Shown here: positions 17,168 to 25,629 of the stretch, piece after piece
How positions within the stretch are numbered: the stretch's first letter is position 1
Layout of the letters: each line of letters begins with the position of its first letter
Source: Rummeliibacillus pycnus_A
GTDB taxonomy: Bacteria; Bacillota; Bacilli; Bacillales_A; Planococcaceae
NCBI RefSeq assembly: GCF_044359855.1
Contig: NZ_CP132291.1
Coordinates: forward strand, 744,001 to 808,000
Direction of reading: 5' to 3'
Length of the DNA stretch: 64,000 nt
Made by a program: the position numbers and the translations under genes
Notes under the pieces: model-generated
Seen by the model: the letters and a program-made list of their open reading frames with translations, nothing else
The model's database searches: none
Told to the model about the DNA's origin: nothing

Positions 17168-18175
17168 TCACAATGGTGTTGGTGCTGAGAATTGTTGATC
17201 AAAATTTATTTGTAAAATATGTCCAGCATGGACCATACCAGAACCAAAACCATACATAAGAACTCGATCTCCATTTTTAACTTTTCCCTCACGGATTCCA
17301 AGATCAAGTGCTAAAGGAATTGTAGCAGCAGAAGTATTTCCAAAGTTGACTAAACTATAAAGGGTTTTTTCCATTGGGTACTCTAATTTTTTACAAATTG
17401 GCTCTATCAACCTTAGATTAGCACTATGAGGTATTAACCAATCAACTTGATCTAAACTCATTTGAGTTTTTTCTAAAATCTGTCTTATACTATCGGGAAC
17501 ATTCCTTACAACCCATCGAAAAACTTCTCTACCATTTTGTACAAGATATTGAGTATCGATTAACTCAATCCCATTGACCTTTTTTGATAGTCCAGAACGA
17601 TATACATGTTGTGCGCCTCTTCCATCACTTCCTAGGTGAAACCCAATGAAACTATTTGATTTTTCATCCTTTTCAACTAATACAGCTCCGGCACCATCAC
17701 CAAATAAAATACATGTACTTCTATCAGTATAATCTGTAATTTTTGAGATTGTATCTGCTCCAATAACTAATACCTTTTTATGGAGACCGGAAGAGATTAA
17801 ACTGTGTGCTGTATGCAATGCATAAACAAATCCTGCACATGCTGCACTTAAATCTATTGCGCCCGTTTGGGATATTTTCAAACGGTCCTGTATGATACTT
17901 GAGACCGACGGAAATGGAAAATCAGGTGTGCTTGTTGCCACAATAATCATATCTACATCCTCGACTGTTTTATCATATCTTTGCATTAAATCTTTTACAG
18001 CTGAGACACACAAATCACTGGTAAATTCATCAGATCGGGTTATTCTGCGTTCGTGAATTCCGGTTCTTTGAATAATCCACTCATTATTTGTATCAACCAT
18101 TTGCTCAAGGTCAGCATTTGTTAATCTTCTTTCGGGTACATATGTCCCTATAGCAGTTATTCTTGCTCCTAACAT
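17168..18175 (-). CDS. fabH: beta-ketoacyl-ACP synthase III (FabH)
   Basis: 335 aa, starts fatty-acid synthesis by condensing an acyl-CoA primer with malonyl-ACP. The triad is present: Cys in LSAACAGFVYA (about 113), His in IPHSANLRLIE and Asn in VNFGNTSAATIP. The typical ITAIGTYVPERRLTN start and RTGIHERR segments are also seen. The ATG at 18175 has GGGGTGGGG upstream; a GTG three codons earlier is part of that site. It is the first gene of a fabH-fabZ operon with a FapR box just upstream. Confidence 0.93.
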   Translation of the reverse strand: MLGARITAIGTYVPERRLTNADLEQMVDTNNEWIIQRTGIHERRITRSDEFTSDLCVSAVKDLMQRYDKTVEDVDMIIVATSTPDFPFPSVSSIIQDRLKISQTGAIDLSAACAGFVYALHTAHSLISSGLHKKVLVIGADTISKITDYTDRSTCILFGDGAGAVLVEKDEKSNSFIGFHLGSDGRGAQHVYRSGLSKKVNGIELIDTQYLVQNGREVFRWVVRNVPDSIRQILEKTQMSLDQVDWLIPHSANLRLIEPICKKLEYPMEKTLYSLVNFGNTSAATIPLALDLGIREGKVKNGDRVLMYGFGSGMVHAGHILQINFDQQFSAPTPL

Positions 18176-18192
18176 TTTCCCCACCCCTATTT

Positions 18193-18224
18193 ATTATAAG
18201 TTAGTATTAATACCTGGTACTAAT
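18193..18224 (-). promoter_or_regulatory. FapR operator overlapping the fabHZ promoter
   Basis: 18206-18224 read on the minus strand is ATTAGTACCAGGTATTAAT, a near-perfect match to the FapR box (ATTAGTACC, short centre, then the inverse). A TATAAT (18193-18198) lies immediately downstream. FapR represses lipid-synthesis genes and is released by malonyl-CoA. The regulator itself is not in this window. Confidence 0.88.
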
Positions 18225-18430
18225 TATAACAATAATTATTTTTTTTTCAAGAAAAAGGAGGATTTTCTTAGAAATTAACTCTTCTGTTCTGTTTGATTAA
18301 GTATCATACTCACATTGATAGAGGTTACGGGGGATATTAAAAAGTACACTGACTAGAGAAAGTAGAAAAAGAAAAACATTGAGCGATAATCGATTTTTCT
18401 ATTTACTAGATTGACCTTACTTGCATTAGA

Positions 18431-18512
18431 TGTTATTCAACAATCATTGCCCTTTAATGAAAATAAGCGCTGTTCCTTGTTACAGAAAAGCGCCCTTTAA
18501 TGGAATAACGAA
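18431..18512. repeat. interspersed hairpin repeat (family A)
   Basis: TGTTATTCAACAATCATTGC, CCTTTAATGAAAATAAGCGC, TGTTCCTTGTTACAGAAAAG, CGCCCTTTAATGGAATAAC. Between it and the FapR region (18225-18430) no gene is seen. Confidence 0.65.
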
Positions 18513-18522
18513 ATTACTTTAT

Positions 18523-19374
18523 TTAATTTTTAACCGAAACCCTTTTCATTAATCGCTTTAATTTATTTTCTGTATCCGTTTCCTCTATTGGTGTATAGAT
18601 ACTGCACCGTAAATCCATATCACCTTGAACCTGAAGAGAAGTTAAATTAAACAACATTTTGCCTGCTTTAGCATGTCTGAATTCGATTATCATTTCTGGA
18701 GCCTTACTTACTTGACTTTCTTGCCATAAATCCTGAAATTCTGAATGTGAATAACTCATTTCTTTAATAAATTGGTTGTACCATTCATCGCCTAAATAGC
18801 GTCCATAATAGGTACGGAAAATAGCAAGAAAACCTTTAGCAAAATGTTCCCAATTGACAGCCAATGCTTTAAATTCTTTTCTAGTAAACACTAAACGAAT
18901 CAAATTTCTTTGATCGTTCGGTATTTGTTCAAAATCTAAAAAAACATGAGCAGCTGCAGGGTTCCAGCCCACTATATGGCAATGTCGATCTGTAATGATA
19001 GTCGGACAGTATGTTAATTCTGCTAGTATTCGTTTTAAAGAAGGGCTTAGTTCTGATTGATCCTTTTTTTGATGTGTAATTTCTAATTTTGCTTCTAATG
19101 CTAGGTCATATAAGTAGTCTCTTTCATCATTATTCAATTGCAAAGCTGTAGAAATACAATCAAGTACGATAGAAGAAACTTTTATATCTCTTCCTTGTTC
19201 TAACCATGTATACCAAGTGGTACTTACACCTGCTAATTGTGCGACCTCTTCTCTTCGTAATCCAGGTGTCCTTCTCCTGGTTCCCGCAGGTAATCCAACA
19301 GTCTCCGGTTTAATTTGTGCACGTTTAGCTTTTAAGAACGTTGACAAAGCTTCAAGCCTAGTTTTATCATTCAT
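18523..19374 (-). CDS. MmyB-like transcriptional regulator
   Basis: 283 aa. An XRE helix-turn-helix occupies about 10-70 (TRRRTPGLRREEVAQLAGVS then TWYTWLEQGRD), followed by the MmyB/MLTR ligand-binding domain (about 105-275; ITDRHCHIVGWNPAAAHVF and LRLVF-like LIRLVFTRKEFK). Proteins of this domain family are usually single-gene regulators next to the gene they control, and an MLTR-domain structure has been described with a bound fatty-acid-like ligand. It is divergent from fabF with a 122-base gap. The context suggests it senses acyl chains and controls fabF, which is inference. Start ATG, GAGGAG upstream. Confidence 0.87.
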   Translation of the reverse strand: MNDKTRLEALSTFLKAKRAQIKPETVGLPAGTRRRTPGLRREEVAQLAGVSTTWYTWLEQGRDIKVSSIVLDCISTALQLNNDERDYLYDLALEAKLEITHQKKDQSELSPSLKRILAELTYCPTIITDRHCHIVGWNPAAAHVFLDFEQIPNDQRNLIRLVFTRKEFKALAVNWEHFAKGFLAIFRTYYGRYLGDEWYNQFIKEMSYSHSEFQDLWQESQVSKAPEMIIEFRHAKAGKMLFNLTSLQVQGDMDLRCSIYTPIEETDTENKLKRLMKRVSVKN

Positions 19375-19496
19375 TTTTAAAACTCCTCTTCATACCAATT
19401 TAACCTATCATTATTTATACCAGGATAAGCAATCTCTTGTAATAGGATAAACAGACTGTAAAATACAAGTATATTATTGATTGGGAGTGATGAAAA

Positions 19497-20732
19497 GTGG
19501 AAAGAGTTGTGATTACTGGAATGGGAGTAGTCTCCCCTATAGGAAACAACATCAAAACATTTTGGAATAATTTGATTAGAGGAGAATCTGGTATATCCAC
19601 TATTGATACATTTGATGTTACTAATCATAAGACAACAATCGCAGGTATCATACAAGATTTTGATGCAGATGAAATTTTAGGAAAGAAAGAAGCAAGACGT
19701 TTAGATCGCTTTTCACAATTTGCTTTAGCTGCTGCTGAACAAGCTTGGACAGATTCTAAATTAGACCTTGAATGTATTGATGTAGAAAGGTTAGGGGTTT
19801 ACGTAGGTTCAGGTATCGGCGGAATTAATACTTTAATTGAAAATATTGATGCGCTTAGACAGAAGGGGCCAAGAAGAGTGAGTCCAACTCTAGTACCAGC
19901 TATGATGTCTAATGCTGCTGCCGCACAAATAAGTATTAAATGGAACGCAATGGGACCTTCTATGTCTCCTGTTTCTGCATGTGCAATTGGAAATTCAGCT
20001 ATTGGAGAAGCCGTTAGAATAATTCGCTCTGGAGAAGTTGACGTTATGTTTGCAGGTGGAACAGAGGCAGCTATAACTGACTTATCAATAGCAAGCTTCA
20101 GTAATGCTACAGCATTATCAACAAGAAATGATGATCCAACTAAAGCCAGTCGCCCTTTTGATGAAAATCGAGATGGATTTGTCATGTCAGAAGGAGCTGG
20201 CATTCTAATCTTAGAATCTTTATCACATGCTTTACTTAGAAAAGCAAAGATTTATGCTGAAGTCATTGGTTATGGTGCAAGCTCAGATGCATACCATATT
20301 GTAGCTACTCATCCAGAAGGTAATGGGGCCTATCTTGCAATGAGATCCGCTTTAAAAAATGCTAATCTATCTATTGAAGAAATTGACGTTATTAGTGCCC
20401 ATGCAACAAGTACAAAAGTGGGAGATATATCTGAAACCATGGCTATTAAGAAGCTATTTGGAAAACAAGCTTATCAGATTCCAATAACAGCTAATAAATC
20501 TATGCTTGGTCATATGTTAGGTGCTGCTGGTGGTGTTGAAACAATTGCTTTAGCAATGAGTTTAAAGGAAGGAATAATTCCTCCAACAATTAATTTAGAT
20601 AACCCTGATCCATTATGTGATTTAGATTATGTACCAGCTGTTTCTCGTCAAGCGAACATAAAGACAGGACTTTCTAATTCGTTTGGCTTCGGAGGTCATA
20701 ATGCAGCTTTAGTTTTAAGAAAATACGAGTGA
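19497..20732 (+). CDS. fabF: beta-ketoacyl-ACP synthase II (FabF-like), accessory copy
   Basis: 411 aa, elongating condensing enzyme. Catalytic Cys162 lies in SACAIGNSAIGEA, His302 in AHATSTKVGD, and Lys334 and His339 in NKSMLGHMLGAAGG; the C-terminal SNSFGFGGHNAAL is typical. ACAIG and AHATS instead of the usual ACATG and AHGTS mark it as diverged from the housekeeping enzyme. The start is GTG with GGGAG upstream. A plausible promoter is TTGTAA, 16 bases, TAAAAT (about 19437-19464). It is followed by its own terminator and transcribed away from the MmyB-type regulator. Confidence 0.88.
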   Translation: MERVVITGMGVVSPIGNNIKTFWNNLIRGESGISTIDTFDVTNHKTTIAGIIQDFDADEILGKKEARRLDRFSQFALAAAEQAWTDSKLDLECIDVERLGVYVGSGIGGINTLIENIDALRQKGPRRVSPTLVPAMMSNAAAAQISIKWNAMGPSMSPVSACAIGNSAIGEAVRIIRSGEVDVMFAGGTEAAITDLSIASFSNATALSTRNDDPTKASRPFDENRDGFVMSEGAGILILESLSHALLRKAKIYAEVIGYGASSDAYHIVATHPEGNGAYLAMRSALKNANLSIEEIDVISAHATSTKVGDISETMAIKKLFGKQAYQIPITANKSMLGHMLGAAGGVETIALAMSLKEGIIPPTINLDNPDPLCDLDYVPAVSRQANIKTGLSNSFGFGGHNAALVLRKYE

Positions 20733-20748
20733 ATAAAATTACTCTCGT

Positions 20749-20785
20749 AAATCTAACCGTTTCTTAAGGAAATGGTTAGATTTAT
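20749..20785 (+). terminator. fabF terminator
   Basis: AAATCTAACCGTTTC pairs with GAAATGGTTAGATTT across a 5-base loop, followed by TTATT, 16 bases after the stop codon. Confidence 0.75.
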
Positions 20786-20786
20786 T

Positions 20787-20860
20787 CCGTTAAATGGCCC
20801 TTTAATGAAAATAAAAGCTGTTCCTTGTTACAGAAAAGCTTCCGATTGTGGAATATCATA
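20787..20860. repeat. interspersed hairpin repeat (family A)
   Basis: GTTAAATGGCCCTTTAATG, AAAATAAAAGCTGTTCCTTG, TTACAGAAAAGCTTCCGATT, GTGGAATATC. The core arms here are AAAGCT / AGCTT instead of AGCGC / GCGC. Confidence 0.6.
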
Positions 20861-20891
20861 ATTAACGCTACCTGTCTGTTTAAAAAGATAA

Positions 20892-21499
20892 TTATTTAGT
20901 TCCATTAACTACGAGATTTGCTCTTCCATAAGGTTTATGTTCGTTAACATAAATATCTTCTGAAATCATCCAGTTATTTTCCCACATATCACGAGATACT
21001 TCTCCATCTCTTTCAAGCCCCCGCAAAAGCCTTGTTTCTCGTGGGCAATTAACCCATATTGTAAAATCGTATTTATTTACTAATTCCTCTCGAATAGAAT
21101 AAATACCTTCAACTATAACAATTCCCCCAATGGGAACTGTATGCCATTCTTCTAAAGCATCCTTCTCCCAATCATATCGCTGATATTGTCCTTCTTGATT
21201 TTGACTGATTGGTTTAAGAACTTGATTTAATACACGTTTCCAATCAAAGTCTGCACCAATTGGCTTTTTCTCTGGACTTAACTTTATAATTTGTGAGGAC
21301 GGTAAATAGAAATCATCCATATGGATAACGGTTACGTTAGAACATTTATCTTTTAATTTATTTGCTAATGTACTTTTTCCTGCCCCCCACAACCGTCTAC
21401 TCCAATTAACAAGGTTGATTGCTTTTTTGGAATTAAATCAATTGAACTAATCAATTGTTCAAAGTTATCAAATTTTCCATTCTTCGCTTTATAATCCAC
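20892..21499 (-). pseudogene. uridine-kinase-like P-loop kinase, frameshifted in the P-loop
   Basis: The 3' frame encodes about 166 aa of a phosphoribulokinase/uridine-kinase-type NTPase (AGKSTLANKLK, VIHMDDFYLPSS, IVEGIYSIREEL, YDFTIWVNCP). The 5' part, from a GTG at 21499, encodes about 38 aa ending STLLIGVDGCGG in another frame. The join is a run of six C on the plus strand (21383-21388); seven would give GVDGCGGAGKSTLA and a single continuous frame. It is therefore a one-base deletion in a homopolymer, real or a sequencing error. If real, the kinase is inactive. Confidence 0.75.
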
Positions 21500-21642
21500 A
21501 ATATCACCACTTTTTAAGTTGTTATTTTTTTCAACCACTTAATTAAACTTGCTTATTGCCATCCATAGAATCGCTCCACGGTGAAATGTTCTACACTTAA
21601 TTAGCCTATCCCTTCTTCTTAATCCATTTTCTTTAAAAGTGT

Positions 21643-21713
21643 TGTTCAACAATCTGGCCCTTAAATGAAAAAATGAGCGCTTATCCTTTTTCAAGGATAG
21701 CGCACTATTGGCC
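21643..21713. repeat. interspersed hairpin repeat (family A), intact core
   Basis: TTGTTCAACAATCTGGCCC, TTAAATGAAAAAATGAGCGC, TTATCCTTTTTCAAGGATAG, CGCACTATTGGCC. The arms GCGCTTATCCTT / AAGGATAGCGC are perfect with a 3-base loop. This is the best model for the uninterrupted target of the IS element. Confidence 0.7.
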
Positions 21714-21800
21714 TTGTCATTTATTAATGATAACGTTCATCGCACCTATTCAAGCCGAAATTTAAAAAAACTGTTAGCCTTTAAATTTTACACTTCTACT

Positions 21801-22298
21801 TTAAATCGACGCTGAAGAGGAAGCAACTGCATGATCAGCCTTCACACAATCAATTGCAACAACGAGTGCAATAATAATGGTTTCTATCTCTTCATCTATT
21901 ATTTGAACCTTGTAGCTATCACCCCAAGTGAACCACTCTTTGCTCACCTTACCTACGATTTTACCATGATGTAAAACTTGGAAATCCATATCCCACCAAT
22001 TACCCTGTACTTCAATACCTGCCGCATCAATTGAATATCGTGCTTTTAAGAAAGAAAATTCCTTCTTTATTGTTAATACCTCTCGACCATTCACATCAAC
22101 CAAAAACTTTGGTAAAAAGCTGAACACTTTTTTCGTAATGAGTGCCACTTCATCTCCTGCTGTATTCATAATGGAGAAAGTCTTTGGGACTTGCATAAAA
22201 CTTCCCTCTACATAATATATATCCTTCTCCTGATGATCCTTTACTGTATATTTCCCACTAAGACTGAATACCTTCTGCTTTATATAAAGCTGCCTCAT
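21801..22298 (-). CDS. LURP-one-related (YxjI-like) family protein
   Basis: 165 aa, tubby-like LOR fold. Alternating beta strands such as QLYIKQKVFSLSGKYTVKD and YYVEGSFMQVPKTFSIMN, and the conserved FSFLPKFLVDVNGREV region, identify the family. It is soluble and of unknown function; some relatives are associated with membranes or phospholipid. The start is ATG with AGGAGG. It abuts the truncated phosphotransferase gene, whose stop is only about a ribosome binding site away. Confidence 0.8.
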   Translation of the reverse strand: MRQLYIKQKVFSLSGKYTVKDHQEKDIYYVEGSFMQVPKTFSIMNTAGDEVALITKKVFSFLPKFLVDVNGREVLTIKKEFSFLKARYSIDAAGIEVQGNWWDMDFQVLHHGKIVGKVSKEWFTWGDSYKVQIIDEEIETIIIALVVAIDCVKADHAVASSSASI

Positions 22299-22309
22299 AA
22301 TTACGCCTC

Positions 22310-22672
22310 CTAGGTTAAATCTTTTACATTACTTACGTTTGAAAAATTAATATTATTTTTATTAACTGCATCCCCTGTTAACCATTTATTAATTGACCAA
22401 ACAAAAGGATATTCGGCAGTTGGCTGCCCTTTTGCCACAGGTTCAGTAATTGGAAGGGCTAAGTTCTTTGCTAATATGGGTAACCATTTTGCTTCTTTTT
22501 GTACTTGAGGTTCATATGATTTTCCACTGGGCAATCTTACAGTCATTTTTTCACCCAAATGAAATGTACGATTATCATGTCCGCTATTCTTGACTGGCTC
22601 AATTTTTAAATCTTTCCATTGAGGAAATTGCTCTGAAATTAAATTTCCAACTAACTCTACACTTATATTCAT
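22310..22672 (-). pseudogene. aminoglycoside phosphotransferase family gene, C-terminally truncated
   Basis: 120 codons from a good start (GGAGG then ATG) give the N-lobe of an APH/choline-kinase-like protein: SGHDNRTFHLGEKMTVRLPS, then KEAKWLPILAKNLALPITEP. Family members have about 300 aa, with the catalytic HGD and metal-binding Asp in the missing C-lobe. The frame ends at VSNVKDLT directly before the ribosome binding site of the LURP-one gene, so the 3' two thirds were deleted. It cannot be an active kinase. Confidence 0.7.
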
Positions 22673-22747
22673 AAGTCCTCCAAACTAATTGTATTAGTTA
22701 CTCTTATTAAAACTTCAATAAGGTTCATCTTATCATAGTTTCTTCAA

Positions 22748-22846
22748 CTATCCTGCTTCGTTAGTTTAAGTAGATTTCTACACAAACTTCACGAAACAAT
22801 TAAAATGTTATTTAACAATCTGGCCTTTAATGAAAATAAGCTAATC
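22748..22846. repeat. interspersed repeat (family A), left module plus start of core
   Basis: CTATCCTGCTTCGTTAGTTT, AAGTAGATTTCTACACAAAC, then TTTAACAATCTGGCCTTTAA and TGAAAATAAGC, where similarity stops. From 22847 to 22995 no gene is seen. Confidence 0.6.
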
Positions 22847-22995
22847 AAACTCATTTTCTAACCGATGAGCGGCTCAACCTTGAGCTCCATCATTATGTCC
22901 ACTGGTTTAATCATCACTGAATTCATGGAACACTCGGCTATCTTACTCTGGCCGAGGCTAGAAGCATGCCCTACTAAAAGTTGTACAATTTTGTG

Positions 22996-23024
22996 TTGAC
23001 AATCCATGACCTTAATGTTAAGAT
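22996..23024 (+). promoter_or_regulatory. sigma-A promoter of the leader-peptide cassette
   Basis: TTGACA (22996-23001), 17 bases, TAAGAT (23019-23024). The best consensus promoter in this part of the window. It would start a transcript near 23031, about 33 bases upstream of the leader peptide. Confidence 0.75.
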
Positions 23025-23063
23025 TCTTTTACTGTAAAAATAAATCGTAACGAGGTGAGGACA

Positions 23064-23108
23064 ATGAAATCAGAAAAATATACGTCTTATCCTCATATTG
23101 CTTTTTAA
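23064..23108 (+). CDS. 14-aa leader peptide of an attenuator
   Basis: MKSEKYTSYPHIAF and TAA, with a strong GAGGTGAGG site seven bases upstream of ATG. It is preceded by a consensus promoter and followed within 25 bases by an intrinsic terminator. This layout is that of ribosome-mediated attenuators ahead of Firmicute antibiotic-resistance and ABC transporter genes. Stalling on the peptide would change RNA folding. No resistance gene follows immediately, so the target is uncertain. Confidence 0.6.
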   Translation: MKSEKYTSYPHIAF

Positions 23109-23131
23109 TTATTTTTTTACGAATACATAAT

Positions 23132-23166
23132 GCTCTGAGGGTAGGATTCACTCTCAGGGCTTTTTT
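23132..23166 (+). terminator. attenuator terminator after the leader peptide
   Basis: GCTCTGAGGGT pairs over 11 bases (two G-U) with ACTCTCAGGGC, followed by six T. It is only 23 bases from the leader stop, so ribosome position could influence it. Confidence 0.75.
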
Positions 23167-23208
23167 ATATTTAGGCAGAAGTAACGTATAAGCTTTTTTT
23201 GCCGATCT

Positions 23209-23243
23209 ATGACAGCCACTTACGGAGTGGCTGTTATTTTTTT
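23209..23243 (+). terminator. second terminator of the leader cassette
   Basis: GACAGCCACT / AGTGGCTGT with a 5-base loop followed by TATTTTTTT. Two intrinsic terminators in about 110 bases imply tight control or a stand-alone short RNA. From 23244 to 23350 no gene is seen. Confidence 0.75.
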
Positions 23244-23350
23244 GGACAAAAAGTTGGTCAAGGCAACAATAGTGGTTTTATTTTGAAAATATTTAAGATT
23301 TAATCGTTTGTCTTACAAATTGATCTGAACTCTATTAGGGGGAATATGTA

Positions 23351-23500
23351 TTGAATTTGAATTTCTTAAGATGGAATTCATTTTTCGCGGAAAATTTCAA
23401 ACAGTGCCGGTTTATGTTTGAGCAGGCTCATACCAGGAGATTAGGGGTCGATCCTTTTCGGCGTTACTTTGTGCCAAAGGATAAGGGGCCCCCTTCTTGA
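23351..23500 (+). CDS. possible 49-aa protein or gene fragment
   Basis: TTG with AGGGGG eight bases upstream opens 49 codons, including MNLNFLRWNSFFAENFKQ and RRLGVDPFRRYFVPKDKG, then stops. The composition looks coding (aromatic, charged, no low-complexity). No family is recognised with confidence. It might be the head of a larger gene lost by deletion. Confidence 0.35.
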   Translation: MNLNFLRWNSFFAENFKQCRFMFEQAHTRRLGVDPFRRYFVPKDKGPPS

Positions 23501-23609
23501 GATATCGTTTCCCGTTATTCACAGCTTTCCAAATATGAAAGGATGATGCTTTATTAAAAGACTCGCTCAATATTTTCGCTCATTACAATCCGGACAGTCA
23601 TCTTACAGT

Positions 23610-25280
23610 ATGATTTATGAAGACCCAATCTATTGGAACAATGATGTTGCCTATTACATTGAAAGGACACATAAACTCACACAGGATAAACCATGTATCA
23701 CCATAAAAATACCTTTTGACCGTCTAGGCTTAGATGAAAATATGGATCAAGTTGTTCTCTCAGATTTTGCATTAAGAGAATTCGTTGATCATATTGAGGC
23801 ATTAAATGAAGTGATTTATAACCGGTCACGTTCTGAAAAAGAAAATGGTGCTTTTTATTGTTTTCGTCCAACCAATGTGTTGTTGCATCGTAATGCATCC
23901 TTTGTCGAAGTCATCTCGGAAAAATGGTGTTTATGCTTAATGATTACAGTTCAACTTCCATTCAAGAATAATAATAAAGCTATGCGCATGCTCTGCAAAA
24001 TGCTTCCAAAAGAGGTGAAGAAGTTTATAGCCAAGTTTGATTTGATCAAATTAAATGCTGCCTTTGAATTGGTAAAAAAACAAAATATGATTCGCGAATG
24101 GCTAAAATCCAATGGTTATTGTGCGTTTATTGGGAATGGCAGCATTTTGCCAAGAAATAAAGACAACAGCGGACCACTTGAGGGTGCCTTGCCTTTTACA
24201 TCCCCGGAAGATGTTGAAGTTGAAATTTGTGGTTTGCGAGGAATGGGAATAAAACATGGTGTGACGGTCATCACCGGCGGTGGTTATTCTGGTAAAAGCA
24301 CATTGCTGGATGCACTAAATTCGGGGATTTACAATCACATCATAGGCGACGGACGAGAATTTGTGATAACAAATCAAAGTGCAATGGAAATATCTGCAGA
24401 GGAAGGCCGTTCCATAAAAAATATCAATATTACGCCTTTCATAAAATGGACACCCAATAGTTCAGCTGAACAGTTTTCGACTGACTACGCCTCAGGTTCC
24501 ACATCTCAAGCCGCAAATATTATGGAGGCAATCAACTTCGGGTGTAAACTTCTTCTTATTGATGAAGACAGAAGTGCGACGAATTTTATGATTCAAGACA
24601 TCAAAATGCGTTCATTAATCAAGCATGAACCCATTACACCTTTTACGGAACGCGTCAGGGAGCTTTATGAGGCTGTTGGCGTATCTTCCGTTCTTGTTAT
24701 TGGAGGTAGCGGTGAATTTTTATCCGTTGCCGATCAAGTCATCTTGATGGACAATTTTGTGCCAAAAAACGTAACCGAGGAAGCAAAAAATTTATGTGAA
24801 CACGACAAACCACGCGAACGTATCCCCCTTACAAAATGGGAGATAGAAAGAAAAATAAACACCGATCACTTTTCTAGCTATCCACAGGGCAGTGGTACAG
24901 AAAAGCTAATGGTTTCAACCATGGGATACATGATGATCGGTGATGAACAAATTGATATAAGAGGGCTTTACAATATCACATCACACGCCCAGCTAGCAGC
25001 TATTGCTTTTTTAATTCGAAAAATAGCTATAAGTAATCAGGATCCCCACATCTTACTTCATGAAAAGATCAAAAAAGCTCTCGAAGATATGGAGAGAGAA
25101 GGAGTGGATATTGTATTTTCTTCCTTTTTCCCTGGTTTCGAAAGATGGCTTGAATTACCAAGAATTAATGAAGTATTATCTGTCATTAACCGAATGAAAC
25201 ATTTGAATTTTATTCAGCCTGAGCCCTCTGAACACCTCTCTCTAATTGCGGGTACCGCCAGCATTTTGGAAAAAAGATAA
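23610..25280 (+). CDS. ABC-class P-loop ATPase (PF09818-like), N-terminus frameshifted
   Basis: 556 aa from the ATG at 23610. It resembles the predicted ABC-class ATPase family, with Walker A GGGYSGKSTLLDALN (about 225-240), LLIDEDRSATNFM as Walker B, and SSVLVIGGSGEF. Family members are soluble, function unknown, possibly nucleic-acid related. The reading frame is open further upstream from 23547 (IKRLAQYFRSLQSGQSSYS, family-like) but has no start. A GGA-ATG-ATG start at 23543 is one base out of phase and stops at 23557. Removing one T would give a normal N-terminus, so the gene is probably frameshifted or misread there. Confidence 0.75.
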   Translation: MIYEDPIYWNNDVAYYIERTHKLTQDKPCITIKIPFDRLGLDENMDQVVLSDFALREFVDHIEALNEVIYNRSRSEKENGAFYCFRPTNVLLHRNASFVEVISEKWCLCLMITVQLPFKNNNKAMRMLCKMLPKEVKKFIAKFDLIKLNAAFELVKKQNMIREWLKSNGYCAFIGNGSILPRNKDNSGPLEGALPFTSPEDVEVEICGLRGMGIKHGVTVITGGGYSGKSTLLDALNSGIYNHIIGDGREFVITNQSAMEISAEEGRSIKNINITPFIKWTPNSSAEQFSTDYASGSTSQAANIMEAINFGCKLLLIDEDRSATNFMIQDIKMRSLIKHEPITPFTERVRELYEAVGVSSVLVIGGSGEFLSVADQVILMDNFVPKNVTEEAKNLCEHDKPRERIPLTKWEIERKINTDHFSSYPQGSGTEKLMVSTMGYMMIGDEQIDIRGLYNITSHAQLAAIAFLIRKIAISNQDPHILLHEKIKKALEDMEREGVDIVFSSFFPGFERWLELPRINEVLSVINRMKHLNFIQPEPSEHLSLIAGTASILEKR

Positions 25281-25629
25281 AATGATGTGAATTTCGTCCC
25301 AGCAAGAGTATTTCGATGCAACATAACACATTTGTATTGCGTTAGAACCTAAGAACAATAATGAAAATAGTCGTTAATGTAACACAATTTACTTAAAAAA
25401 TCTATTTTCGCATACAACACAATTTAAATTAGTGCTAAAACGACTCAAAAATCCTAAGGGTGGTTAATTTCCGATTCGCTGGCGGTACCCTATTTAGTCA
25501 AAAAAATTAATCTGTGGTCGAAAATACGTTAAGAGCTGCAGGAATGAATTACTTAGAATACGAATAATAAAGGAGAGAAACGGAGTAAAAACTAAAAAAT
25601 TAGACAAGGAATATGGAGAGATGAATTAA

